This document shows positions 17,716 to 25,658 of a DNA stretch of 64,000 bases, in pieces (the stretch's first letter is position 1; every line of letters starts with the position of its first letter). The notes beneath the pieces were generated by a model. It made no database searches and had not been told where the DNA came from. It worked only from the letters and a program-made list of their open reading frames with translations. The position numbers and the translations under genes are program-made. Origin of the DNA: an uncultured Veillonellaceae bacterium (GTDB lineage: Bacteria > Bacillota > Negativicutes > Selenomonadales > Selenomonadaceae); the NCBI GenBank assembly GCA_900314825.1, contig OMWS01000005.1, forward strand, positions 36,633-100,632. Reading direction: 5' to 3'.

Positions 17716-18402
17716 TTATGCTACACTCGCACTTGTTTGGCGGCGAGCTTTGAAATGACCAATCCCGCAGACGGCCACGGCGAGGATCGCGGGCAGGATG
17801 TAGGGACCCGCGCTGCCGAACACGGCGAACGCATCTGTGATGCCCGTGCCGAGCGCTTTGTCCGCGAGCAACATCTTGCCTGCCGTCCAACCGATGACAG
17901 CCGCACCCGCATACATGACGGACGGGAAACGATCCATGATCTTGCCCAGCAGGCTGCTGCCCGCGACGACGATCGGGATGCTGATGAGGATGCCGGCCGC
18001 TGCGAGCAAGAAATGCCCCTGCGCGGCACCTGCGATCGACAAGACATTATCGAGGCTCATGGCGACGTCCGCGACGAGGATGGTCTTGACTGCGCCGCCG
18101 AGCGTCTGCGCCGCCTCGACGGGGCCGCCGCTTTTCTTGCGCGCCGAATCGAGCAGCCCCGCGGCGATCGGCAAGAGGATGAGTCCGCCGAGCGCCTGCA
18201 AATACGGGATCTGCAGCAGTTCCACCGCGACGAACATCAAAGCGATGCGGACGAGCACGGCGCCGCCCGTCCCGATGAGCACGGCTTTCTTGCGTGCTGC
18301 TTCCGGCAAAGCGTTCGCCGCCATCGCGATGACGACGGCGTTGTCACCGGCGAGCGCGAGGTCCATGACGATGATCGACCCGAGCGCCAAGAAAAATTCC
18401 AT
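17716..18402 (-). CDS. terC: TerC/YjbE-family membrane protein, probable metal (manganese) exporter
   Basis: 228 residues from the ATG at 18402; the longer open frame upstream runs through the riboswitch and was rejected. Two sequence-related halves each carry the acidic membrane motif: MDLALAGDNAVVIAMA near 13-28 and ADVAMSLDNVLSIAGAA near 111-127. This is the TerC/YjbE pattern, with about seven membrane helices. TerC homologues of the YjbE type export manganese, sometimes in support of secreted metalloenzymes. The yybP-ykoY-like leader fits that role. No strong ribosome site lies next to the ATG (nearest GGAA), and the GGAG is 22 bases away. Confidence 0.88.
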   Translation of the reverse strand: MEFFLALGSIIVMDLALAGDNAVVIAMAANALPEAARKKAVLIGTGGAVLVRIALMFVAVELLQIPYLQALGGLILLPIAAGLLDSARKKSGGPVEAAQTLGGAVKTILVADVAMSLDNVLSIAGAAQGHFLLAAAGILISIPIVVAGSSLLGKIMDRFPSVMYAGAAVIGWTAGKMLLADKALGTGITDAFAVFGSAGPYILPAILAVAVCGIGHFKARRQTSASVA

Positions 18403-18443
18403 TGAAAAAGTTTCCAATTGAAGATGCTCCTTCCATTGCACTG

Positions 18444-18461
18444 CTGCGGCAATCGCCGCAG
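18444..18461 (-). promoter_or_regulatory. Hairpin near the terC ribosome-binding region
   Basis: A perfect 7-bp stem with a 4-base loop (CTGCGGC, then GCCGCAG) sits between the riboswitch aptamer and the GGAG of terC. It is a plausible part of the expression platform, controlling ribosome access or termination. Confidence 0.5.
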
Positions 18462-18465
18462 GATT

Positions 18466-18619
18466 TCGGAAGCAGATACCAAAAGAGACTTCCACATGGT
18501 ATCTGTTTCCAGGTATCATGCGAAAGTCTCACCCATTGCACTGAGATTGCAACGCCGCCGCCAACCCGCATCGCGGGCAGTGATTGTTGACAGCAGCCTT
18601 TGAGGGTTACTCCCCTTCG
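18466..18619 (-). ncRNA. yybP-ykoY-type manganese riboswitch leading terC
   Basis: On the minus strand the leader has GGGGAGTAAC near the 5' side (18606-18616) and GCAATGGGTGAGACTTTCGC on the 3' side (18520-18539), joined by a GC-rich hairpin. These match the two conserved internal-loop segments of yybP-ykoY aptamers as I know them. A second inverted repeat (AGATACCA with TGGTATCT) follows at about 18470-18505 and could switch expression. The riboswitch class commonly controls TerC/YjbE manganese exporters, which is the gene found here. Boundaries are approximate. Confidence 0.85.
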
Positions 18620-18638
18620 CTATTCGGTTGATGCTTAG

Positions 18639-18667
18639 AGTATAGCAGGGGCAAAGGCACCTGTCAA
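18639..18667 (-). promoter_or_regulatory. Sigma-A promoter of the terC operon
   Basis: TTGACA (18662-18667) and TATACT (18639-18644) on the minus strand with a 17-base spacer: a perfect -35 and a five-of-six -10. The start site would be near 18632, immediately before the riboswitch aptamer. Confidence 0.88.
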
Positions 18668-18898
18668 GAGCCTTGCAGGGTTCGAACGTACCTCTTTGCA
18701 TGAGAAGAAGGTTGCAAAACTCAACGAATACAAGTTATTTAATATATAACTTACATGGTATTTACTTGATATTCAGGATGAACCGTTATATTATGAACCG
18801 TAAGGACAAGCTATCCCACTTCTACTTACACGTCATGCGTTCCATCCCATCCGCATGACGGACACATTCTTTACTCAATTCTACAACATATTTCCTAG
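18668..18898. other. AT-rich intergenic stretch without a recognised gene
   Basis: Between the terC promoter and the amylase terminators lies AT-rich DNA. A 61-codon plus-strand frame (18673-18858) has no good ribosome site, no recognisable motif and unusual composition for a gene here, so it is not called. I see no RNA gene. Confidence 0.5.
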
Positions 18899-18939
18899 GC
18901 AAAAGCCCGCCGGTCGTTCCCAAGCCGGTGGGCTTTTGC
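18899..18939. terminator. Bidirectional-looking hairpin, distal to the amylase gene
   Basis: A 15-bp stem (18899-18913 with 18925-18939) with a single G-T pair, and A/T-rich ends on both sides. It may act as a second terminator behind the amylase gene. Confidence 0.6.
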
Positions 18940-18953
18940 TATGTAATATCATG

Positions 18954-18993
18954 AAAATGGCTCCGCAGGCCAACTGCCCTGCGGAGCCATTTT
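18954..18993. terminator. Terminator of the amylase gene
   Basis: A perfect 16-bp stem (18954-18969 with 18978-18993) and an 8-base loop, about 30 bases beyond the amylase stop. The outer AAAA/TTTT pairs provide a U-run in either direction. Confidence 0.8.
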
Positions 18994-19022
18994 GTTTCAA
19001 TTTTGTTTCAACGCGGAAGTGC

Positions 19023-22000
19023 TCACTCTGCGAGCATCATCACGCTGCCATTTTCACCGAGCTTGATGGCGAGCTTACCGTCCTGGACGGTTGCGCTCTT
19101 GCCGCTGAGCTGGTCTTTGTACGTCGTGCCGTCTGGAGCGGAAACTTCCACTTCAAACGTGCCGGCTTTGCCGTTGTTCAGTGCGACGATCGCGCTCTTG
19201 CCGCTCTGGGCTTTGCGCTCGTAGGCGTAGAACGCGCCATCGGCTTTCAGCGTCTCAAGCGAGCCATGCGCAAAGACGTCCTTGTTCGCGTTGCGGACCG
19301 CGATGACCTTCGTGTAGAATTTCTGGAGGTCTTTGTCCTCACTCCCCCACGGGAACGTACGACGGCAATCCGGGTCTTTGCTGCCGAACTGGCCGGCCTC
19401 ATCGCCGTAGTAGATCGTCGGCATGCCAGGATAGCCGAGCTCGAACACGGCCGCCATCTTCAGGCGCGCCTTGCCGAGGTCGTAGTCGAAGTCTGCTTTC
19501 GTCGGCTGGAGCACGCCGTCCTTGCCGCCGCCATAGATGTAGATGGCGCGCGCCGTGTCGTGCGAGTCGACGATGTTCATGAGGTCATAGAGCGCTTCTT
19601 CCGGATAGTTCTGGCGGAGCTGCGTCAGCACGTCGTCGCAGTCTTCGGCCTTGCCGCCCATCACGTAATGCATGATGGCGTCGGAGAGCTTGTAGTTCAT
19701 GACGGAGTCGAATGTGTCGCCCGTGAAGAACTGCGAGCCATCCTGCCAGATCTCGCCGAGGAGCAGCGGCTCATCGCCATTCTGCGTCTTGATGGACTTG
19801 ACTTCGTCGCGGACGTCGGCCCAGAATCCCGGCGGCACTTCCTTCGCGACGTCAAGACGCCAGCCGGACAGGCCATAGTCGAACCACTTCATGATGACGC
19901 CCTTCTCGCCGTCCTTGCCATAGAGCAGGTAATCGCCGAGATCGGTCTTGATCGTCTTCGCGTCGTAGCCCGGGAAGTCTTTGTCGCGGAACGGAGCGAG
20001 GCTCGAGAAGCCCTGCCAGCTATGGTAGTCGTACTTCGCGCCCATTTCGTCCTTCGCCTTACGGTTGTAGATGTCGAACCAGTTCTCCCAATGCCACGGG
20101 CTGAACGTCTGGCCTTCGGCCTCGAGCTGTTTCTTCGCTTCCGCCTTTGCGGCGTCTTCGCTCATGCCTTTGTTCTCGAGGTCGTAGATCTTGCTCCAGT
20201 ACTCATAGGCGCCGACCGTCGGGTACTTGCTGTAGCGGTCGAAGTAAATGGAATCGTCGCCGATGTGGTTGTAGACGCCGTCCATGATGAGGTGCATGCC
20301 GCGCTTCTGCATTTCCGACGCGAGCGCCTGCAGGTCGTCGAAATTGCCGAGGAACGGATCGACCGTGCCATAGTCACGCGCATCGTAGCGATGGTTCGAC
20401 GACGCGCCATAGATCGGGTTCACGTAAATCGCGGAAACGCCGAGTTTCTGCAGGTAGTCGAGCTTCTTCGTGATGCCGGCGAGGTCGCCGCCGAAGAAGT
20501 CGTTGCAATCCCACTTGTCACCGTCCGCTTCGCCGGCGTTCGAGTTCGCTGGCAGCGCATTCCAATCGCGATGCTGCACCGGCTGCGGGCCGCGCGCCGT
20601 GTCACGCGCGTTGTCGTTCGACGGGTCGCCATTGAAGAAGCGATCTGGGAAAATCTGGTAGCAGACGGCTTCCTTCGCCCAATCCGGCGTCTCGTAGCCT
20701 TTCTTGTACGCCGTGAGCTGGAAGTACTTCGTGCCGCGCAGCTTCAGCTCGCCCGTGCCGCCCGTCTTCGTGTCGTCGCCGTATTCTTTCGTGTCATTCA
20801 GGACAAATTTGTAGCCGTAGATGCCGAACGTCCGCGGTGTGAACGTGCCCTGCCAGACGTCTTTGCCGTCCTTCGTGCCGACTTTCGTCATCGTCACATA
20901 CGTCGTCGTGCCGCTGTCGTAGTCCGGGTTGTACTCGTCGCCGCCCTTGGCCGTCATGGCTGCTTTCGTGACCATGATCTTCGCGGACGTGACATCACCG
21001 GCGCCCGTCTCGAGTTTCAGCGTGACCGGCGTGCCCTCGGCGACCGCGCCCCACGGGCTGCGCTCATCTTTGTTCCAGCTGTCATGCGAGACCTTGTCCG
21101 CATGGATGCTGCCATCGTCGGCGATGATGTGCTTCGCCGCCTGATCGTAGTAGAACGCGACATCACCGTCATGCGCGATATGAATGGTCTGTGTGACCGG
21201 CTCCTGGCCGCTCTGCGTGATCGTCGCCGTGTAGTCACCGGCCGCGACCTTCGCATTCGTCTGGAAGAGGTTCGACAGCATGAGGTCGTACATCGTGCCG
21301 TCCTCGACCCCCGGGATGCCGGAGAGCACGGGGAGCTCGTCGCCCGTCAGCATCGTGTAGCTGTGGGAGTCCGCGATGCGATGCGTCTTGTCATTATAAT
21401 AGAAGGTAACCGTCTCGGCATGGTCGAGCGTCATGGCGATGTTCGCGCCGTCCGCGATGCCATTCAAGCCGTAGTTTTCGGCCCAGCTGCCGTTGATGGC
21501 GATCTTGTAGTTGTACGTGCCGGCCGGCATATTCTTGATGGTAAAGGAATAGAAGCCGTTGCCGTCGTCGTGCATCTTCGTCGCGAGGTCGGACGGCGCC
21601 CATTTCGCGCCGGCGCCGCCGAGCGGCTGGAGGTCGCCGCAGAGGACGATGTCGCGCTGGCTGGCGAATTTCGCCTGCTCGGCCGCTTTGCCCTCGTAGT
21701 CGTAGCTGATCTCGTGCGTCGCTTCGTCGTACGTGAACGTCACGTCATGATCGGCCGCGAGGCGCAGCGCGATGTTGCCACCGTTCGGCGCGCCGTCTTT
21801 GCCGTAGTTCACATCCCACGAGCCGCCGACTGCGACTTTGAAATCATAGTTGCCCTGCGGGAGCTTGCCCTTGAAAACGCGATGACCGTTTCCATCGGGC
21901 TTCATGATCGTCGCCGCATCGGAGGGATCCCACTCCTTTGCCGCGCCGAGCTCGTCCTGCAAGGAGCCGACAAGCACGACATCCGTCGGCTGGACCGCGC

Positions 22001-22490
22001 CAGCCGGAGCCGCTGCCTTTTCTTCCTCGGCTGCCGGTGCCGCTGCGCCCTGGCCGTCATACGAAACGGTGACGAGATGCGTGATGCTGTCGTAGACGAA
22101 CGTGACCTCGGCGTCCTGCGGGAGCTTCAGCTTCATGTTCGCGCCGTCCTGCGCACCGTCCTGGCCGTAGTTCTCATTCCACGAGCCGCCGATGGCGATT
22201 TTGTACTCGTAGTTGCCCTTTTTGAGCTTGCCTTTGAAAATGTAGTTGCCCTTGCCATCCGGCTTCATGATCGTCGCGCCATCGGCCGGCGCCCAATCCG
22301 TGCCGGCGCCGAGCTTCGTCTGCAGCGTGCCGACGAGGACGACATCCTCCGCGCCGACGGAGGCCGCCTCAGCGACAGACGCCGTGAGGATCGTCGGCGC
22401 CATGGTGACAGGCAGCGCCTGCGGCATAGCGAAGAGGCCAAGCGCGAGCGAAACGCCGATCGCCCGGCGAAGTGCTTGTTTGCGGTTCAT
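19023..22490 (-). CDS. Secreted multi-domain GH13 amylase/neopullulanase with X25 modules
   Basis: 1155 residues from the ATG at 22490; a longer frame upstream runs into an intergenic repeat. A signal peptide spans about 1-43 (cleavage near AEAA). Three X25-type modules follow at about 47-145, 168-266 and 279-375, each with VLVG/VLCG, DxATxM, GxYxFKG and GGSWxxNYG-like signatures. A degenerate fourth lies near 376-460 and an immunoglobulin-like N-domain at about 470-600. The GH13 barrel starts near 610, with catalytic D880 (RLDVAKE), E913 (GEIWQ) and D978 (DSHDT). It should hydrolyse starch, pullulan or cyclodextrins outside the cytoplasm, probably feeding maltose-type sugars to the PTS genes upstream. 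Confidence 0.92.
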   Translation of the reverse strand: MNRKQALRRAIGVSLALGLFAMPQALPVTMAPTILTASVAEAASVGAEDVVLVGTLQTKLGAGTDWAPADGATIMKPDGKGNYIFKGKLKKGNYEYKIAIGGSWNENYGQDGAQDGANMKLKLPQDAEVTFVYDSITHLVTVSYDGQGAAAPAAEEEKAAAPAGAVQPTDVVLVGSLQDELGAAKEWDPSDAATIMKPDGNGHRVFKGKLPQGNYDFKVAVGGSWDVNYGKDGAPNGGNIALRLAADHDVTFTYDEATHEISYDYEGKAAEQAKFASQRDIVLCGDLQPLGGAGAKWAPSDLATKMHDDGNGFYSFTIKNMPAGTYNYKIAINGSWAENYGLNGIADGANIAMTLDHAETVTFYYNDKTHRIADSHSYTMLTGDELPVLSGIPGVEDGTMYDLMLSNLFQTNAKVAAGDYTATITQSGQEPVTQTIHIAHDGDVAFYYDQAAKHIIADDGSIHADKVSHDSWNKDERSPWGAVAEGTPVTLKLETGAGDVTSAKIMVTKAAMTAKGGDEYNPDYDSGTTTYVTMTKVGTKDGKDVWQGTFTPRTFGIYGYKFVLNDTKEYGDDTKTGGTGELKLRGTKYFQLTAYKKGYETPDWAKEAVCYQIFPDRFFNGDPSNDNARDTARGPQPVQHRDWNALPANSNAGEADGDKWDCNDFFGGDLAGITKKLDYLQKLGVSAIYVNPIYGASSNHRYDARDYGTVDPFLGNFDDLQALASEMQKRGMHLIMDGVYNHIGDDSIYFDRYSKYPTVGAYEYWSKIYDLENKGMSEDAAKAEAKKQLEAEGQTFSPWHWENWFDIYNRKAKDEMGAKYDYHSWQGFSSLAPFRDKDFPGYDAKTIKTDLGDYLLYGKDGEKGVIMKWFDYGLSGWRLDVAKEVPPGFWADVRDEVKSIKTQNGDEPLLLGEIWQDGSQFFTGDTFDSVMNYKLSDAIMHYVMGGKAEDCDDVLTQLRQNYPEEALYDLMNIVDSHDTARAIYIYGGGKDGVLQPTKADFDYDLGKARLKMAAVFELGYPGMPTIYYGDEAGQFGSKDPDCRRTFPWGSEDKDLQKFYTKVIAVRNANKDVFAHGSLETLKADGAFYAYERKAQSGKSAIVALNNGKAGTFEVEVSAPDGTTYKDQLSGKSATVQDGKLAIKLGENGSVMMLAE

Positions 22491-22602
22491 ATAGATCAGA
22501 TACTCCCTTCGTGGAAAAAGGAAATTTTTGTTGGTGAGGGGAAATAAATTTACTACGAGAACAGAATTCCTCTGAACCATTGCCGAACCAATGAGTCCAG
22601 CT

Positions 22603-22803
22603 GCCTCTCCCTCTGGGAGAGGGGGACCGCGAAGCGGTGGAGCGGGTACTTTGGTGCAATCTGTAACAAATAGCATACTTGTAACATAGCAGTACGACTT
22701 CCGACAACGTACTGCTATGAAAGAATCTTCCGATTCGTTACGGCCAGCACCCAAGTACCCTTTCCGTCGGCCTACGGCCGCCACCTTTCCCAGAGGGAAA
22801 GGC
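22603..22803. repeat. Interspersed hairpin-ended repeat, copy 1
   Basis: About 201 bp, bounded by CCTCTCCCTCTGGGAGAGG on the left and a matching CCTTTCCCAGAGGGAAAGG hairpin on the right. Inside is the ATAGCAGTACG inverted-repeat module. It lies in the leader of the amylase gene. Related copies are listed at eight other places in this window. Confidence 0.8.
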
Positions 22804-22926
22804 TACTGTTTTTGTTACGCTCGGCAACAGATGAAAGAACTCTATTTCTCGCAATTTAAGGAAGCTATTTGCCTGCCGGCAAATGGCTAAGTTATCCCTA
22901 AGCGCTGAAGCGCAAAGGGCTAACTT

Positions 22927-23020
22927 AAAAATCGGGACCTCTGTACTGAGGGGAACGACGCGACCTGCCCGTTTGGGGGAATGGGAAGGTGCGAGGTTCC
23001 CCCCACTCAGAAATCCCGAT
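22927..23020 (-). ncRNA. Long structured hairpin with T-run downstream of the porin gene
   Basis: On the minus strand a 90-base segment folds as nested pairs: ATCGGGA with TCCCGAT at the base, then CTGAG and GGGAAC with GTTCCC and CTCAG, then ACCT with AGGT and GGG with CCC near the tip. TTTTT follows the 3' end. It begins 60 bases after the porin stop. It is probably an elaborate terminator or a processed 3'-UTR small RNA. It lacks the conserved tip of signal-recognition-particle RNA. The bases 22804-22926 between this and repeat copy 1 hold only small hairpins. Confidence 0.5.
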
Positions 23021-23080
23021 GATATTAGGAATTTTTAGGAAATTGTCAAAATTTTAAATCGTTCCGCGTTTCGCAGGCGA

Positions 23081-24589
23081 TTAGAAGTGGAAATCGACCC
23101 ACGTACGGAGAATGTGACGGCGATAAGCACCGCTCTTCATGCTGCTGTTCTCCTGGAGATGCGGAGCCCACATCGTCTCCCACTCGACGTTCTTGTACGG
23201 GACGAGCTTGAAGCCGTAGTACCAGCCCTTGACGCCGTTGACGAAGGTCGGTTCGCGCGTCGCCCACTCGTCATCATGACCGAGGTCAGCGAGGCAGCCG
23301 AGCTGCATCCATTTCGCGTAGACGCTCCACGAACCTTTCTTGTTGAGATCCGTGTTGCGGTAGTCGATGCGGACGGCGTAGTCCTTGTTCGCGCTGCCGC
23401 TCGTCCAGCTGTCCTGATCCTTCGCATCGGAGCGGACGTACGAACCCGTGATGGCGAGGTCTTTCATCGGGCGGACCTTGAGGTCGATGCCATAGAAGTT
23501 CTTGGCCTTCGTCCAGTAACCGTTGTTGTCGTCCGTACTGTAATCATGCGCCACGACGCGGGAATATGCGAGGTTTGCATCGACGTACTTGCCGAGCGGG
23601 CCCCAGAAGTTCAACGTGCCGACGACCGGGTTGCGCCAGTAGTGACCAACGACATCCGTAACTTCGCCTTTGTCGTTAACGACATAGTCTTCGTTGCCCG
23701 ATGCCCAGTCTGCACCATTCTTCCAATACTGGGCGCTCAGCCACCAACCATGGCCGTGCTCGATCGGATGATACGTCGCGATGCCGTCGACCTGGCCGCC
23801 GAGCATGAGGTTCTGCATACCGATGCCGTTCCATTTGCGGCCGATGTTCGTGTACCAATTGTGCTGCGGGCCGAGCTGGAGTTCCATCCAAATGTTCGAG
23901 ATGGAACCATTGTGGTTGTCATCGCCGAGGATGCTGTCCTTGTTGATGCCGGACACACGACCGTCAACCTGAGTCCATGTTCCAGTGTCTTTATCCTTGT
24001 GCATAACCTTGATTTTGGATGTACCATACTCTTTTTCACGGTAATGCGCGTTTTTCTCAATCGTGAAACGAGCAACCGCATGATCGTTGACCTTCATCTG
24101 GCCTTCGAGATCCATGTAGAAGCGGTTGTTGTAGTTGCCGTGGCCGCCATTGTTCGGAAGGCCGTTGTCGTCGCCCATCTGCACGCGACCCATGCCCCAT
24201 ACCTTGAACTTGTCGGTCTTCTCTTTGAGGTCTTTGATGTCTTTCGTGTTCTGCGCCGTCTGCTTCTTCAGCGTCGCGATCTCGTCACTGTACTCGGCAG
24301 CGAGCTTGTCGAGGACGGCCTGGTCGCCGATGCCGAGGCCGCCTTTCTGCATGGCCTTCGCGACGATGGACGCCATCTCGTAGCGCGTCATCGTGCGGTC
24401 GCCCTGGAACGTGCCATCGCCCATGCCGTCGATCACGCCGTCTTTGGCAAGGTAATCGAGGGCGTCATACGCCCAATGTCCCTGGGGGACGTCGCTGAAG
24501 CTGTCCGCACCCTCGGCGGCGAATGCCGTACCAGAGACGCTGACCGTCAAGCCGACGAGCAGCGCAAGGGCTTTCTTGCTGAGTTTCAT
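23081..24589 (-). CDS. SLH-domain outer-membrane porin (OmpM-like)
   Basis: 502 residues. A signal peptide covers 1-24 (cut after AFA). One S-layer homology domain follows at about 28-80 (FSDVPQGHWAYDALDYL, then GDRTMTRYEMASIVAKA), then a predicted coiled coil at 85-130, then a beta-barrel with alternating aromatic strands to a terminal phenylalanine (VDFHF). This is the OmpM architecture of Negativicutes: the SLH domain grips the polyamine-modified peptidoglycan and the barrel forms a general porin. It is consistent with a diderm cell envelope. It lies between the amylase and the sugar-uptake genes, so it may let oligosaccharides in, though it is probably a general porin. Confidence 0.95.
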   Translation of the reverse strand: MKLSKKALALLVGLTVSVSGTAFAAEGADSFSDVPQGHWAYDALDYLAKDGVIDGMGDGTFQGDRTMTRYEMASIVAKAMQKGGLGIGDQAVLDKLAAEYSDEIATLKKQTAQNTKDIKDLKEKTDKFKVWGMGRVQMGDDNGLPNNGGHGNYNNRFYMDLEGQMKVNDHAVARFTIEKNAHYREKEYGTSKIKVMHKDKDTGTWTQVDGRVSGINKDSILGDDNHNGSISNIWMELQLGPQHNWYTNIGRKWNGIGMQNLMLGGQVDGIATYHPIEHGHGWWLSAQYWKNGADWASGNEDYVVNDKGEVTDVVGHYWRNPVVGTLNFWGPLGKYVDANLAYSRVVAHDYSTDDNNGYWTKAKNFYGIDLKVRPMKDLAITGSYVRSDAKDQDSWTSGSANKDYAVRIDYRNTDLNKKGSWSVYAKWMQLGCLADLGHDDEWATREPTFVNGVKGWYYGFKLVPYKNVEWETMWAPHLQENSSMKSGAYRRHILRTWVDFHF

Positions 24590-24612
24590 CTAGAAAGACT
24601 TCCTTTCCCTGT

Positions 24613-24638
24613 GGGAAGCGTTAACATTTCCGCTTCCC
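24613..24638 (-). promoter_or_regulatory. Leader hairpin upstream of the porin gene
   Basis: Perfect 8-bp inverted repeat (GGGAAGCG and CGCTTCCC) with a 10-base loop, ending about 23 bases before the porin ATG and next to its AAGGAAG ribosome site. It may stabilise the message or control its translation. The rest of the 255-base gap is AT-rich with no gene seen. Confidence 0.5.
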
Positions 24639-24844
24639 TGAATCCTTGATATCTATCTATCACAGGTCTTCCGATCGTCTTTCCTTGTTTCGGCTTTCGA
24701 ATCCCTGTAATATTCCTTGGCAATGTCTTGCCTTTCGATGGTTCTTATTTTATCTCAAAATCAACTGAAAATCGATAGGTTTCGGCGCTTTTGAACGTAA
24801 GTACGCCGCTTGAAACATGTTTCCGCGCGCTTGTCGGCGTTCCG

Positions 24845-25630
24845 TCATGCGTTCGCCACGAGCATTGCGCCGACGCCGGCGTAGACCGCCGCCGCTTTCT
24901 TTTTGATCACGTCGCGCGCCGTGTCGACGACGTAGGCGTGCTTCTGGTACGCTTCGAGCATCGGCAGGTCGTTCACCTCGTCGCCGATGACGTAGACTTC
25001 CGCGTCCGGCCAGTTCATCAGCTGCTTGAGGTGCCCGATGCCGCTCGACTTGCTGATGCCCGGCGGCGTGATGTCGAGGCTGCAGCGATTCGGATAGGCA
25101 TGGAGATACGCTCCATACTTCGCGTTCAGCACGTCGGCCGCCGCCGCGGAATCCCTCGGTTCTTCGAAGCCGAGCGAGAACTGGTGGATCTGCGGCAGCG
25201 TGAGGATGTCCTTTTCCTCGATGTAGATGACGGGGAAATCCCACTCCTTCCCTTCGCGCATGATCCACGAGCCCTCGCTTTCATGGCAGAGGTACGTGCG
25301 GTCTTTTGCGGAAAAGGCAAAATGGAATGATGCTTGCACGCAGGGCTCCTCGCTGACTTTTTTCAAAATCTCGGGTTTGATCTGTCCCTCGTACAGCACT
25401 TCGCCGTCCTTGTCGCAGATGATCGCGCCGTTGTTGCAGACGGCAAAGTCAAACTCGATGCCATAGTGCCGCAGCTGCGGCGTCAGCATGCCGAGGTCGC
25501 GCCCGCTGACGGGGCCGAACTTGTGTCCGTGCTCCCGCCAGACGTGAACCCCGTCCACATCATCCTTTGAAATCGTATCCTCGCGGAAGAGCGTGCCGTC
25601 ATAATCGCTGCAAGCGATCTTCATCGTCAT
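24845..25630 (-). CDS. HAD-IIB (Cof-type) phosphatase
   Basis: 261 residues. The nucleophile motif is D8-Y-D10-G-T12 (SDYDGTLF), and GDEVNDLPML near 216 is the metal-binding motif of Cof-type sugar phosphatases. The C2 cap lies between. The start ATG at 25630 has GGAGG nine bases upstream; a second ATG two codons later is possible. The gene sits directly behind the alpha-glucosidase and PTS genes and is probably co-transcribed with them. It may dephosphorylate a sugar phosphate delivered by the PTS. That substrate link is inference. Confidence 0.88.
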   Translation of the reverse strand: MTMKIACSDYDGTLFREDTISKDDVDGVHVWREHGHKFGPVSGRDLGMLTPQLRHYGIEFDFAVCNNGAIICDKDGEVLYEGQIKPEILKKVSEEPCVQASFHFAFSAKDRTYLCHESEGSWIMREGKEWDFPVIYIEEKDILTLPQIHQFSLGFEEPRDSAAAADVLNAKYGAYLHAYPNRCSLDITPPGISKSSGIGHLKQLMNWPDAEVYVIGDEVNDLPMLEAYQKHAYVVDTARDVIKKKAAAVYAGVGAMLVANA

Positions 25631-25658
25631 GCGTTTCCGCCTCCCATCTTTTTATTTT

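Noticed and set aside
18673..18858. 61-codon plus-strand ORF in the AT-rich gap
   Set aside because: No ribosome site, no motif, odd composition.
18855..22547. 1230-codon plus-strand open frame opposite the amylase gene
   Set aside because: It mirrors the real gene in a high-GC genome, has arginine/valine-rich nonsense composition and lacks domains and a ribosome site. The minus strand carries a complete GH13 enzyme.
22927..23020. Signal-recognition-particle RNA
   Set aside because: The conserved apical loop sequence with the GGAA tetraloop and AGCAG side is missing.
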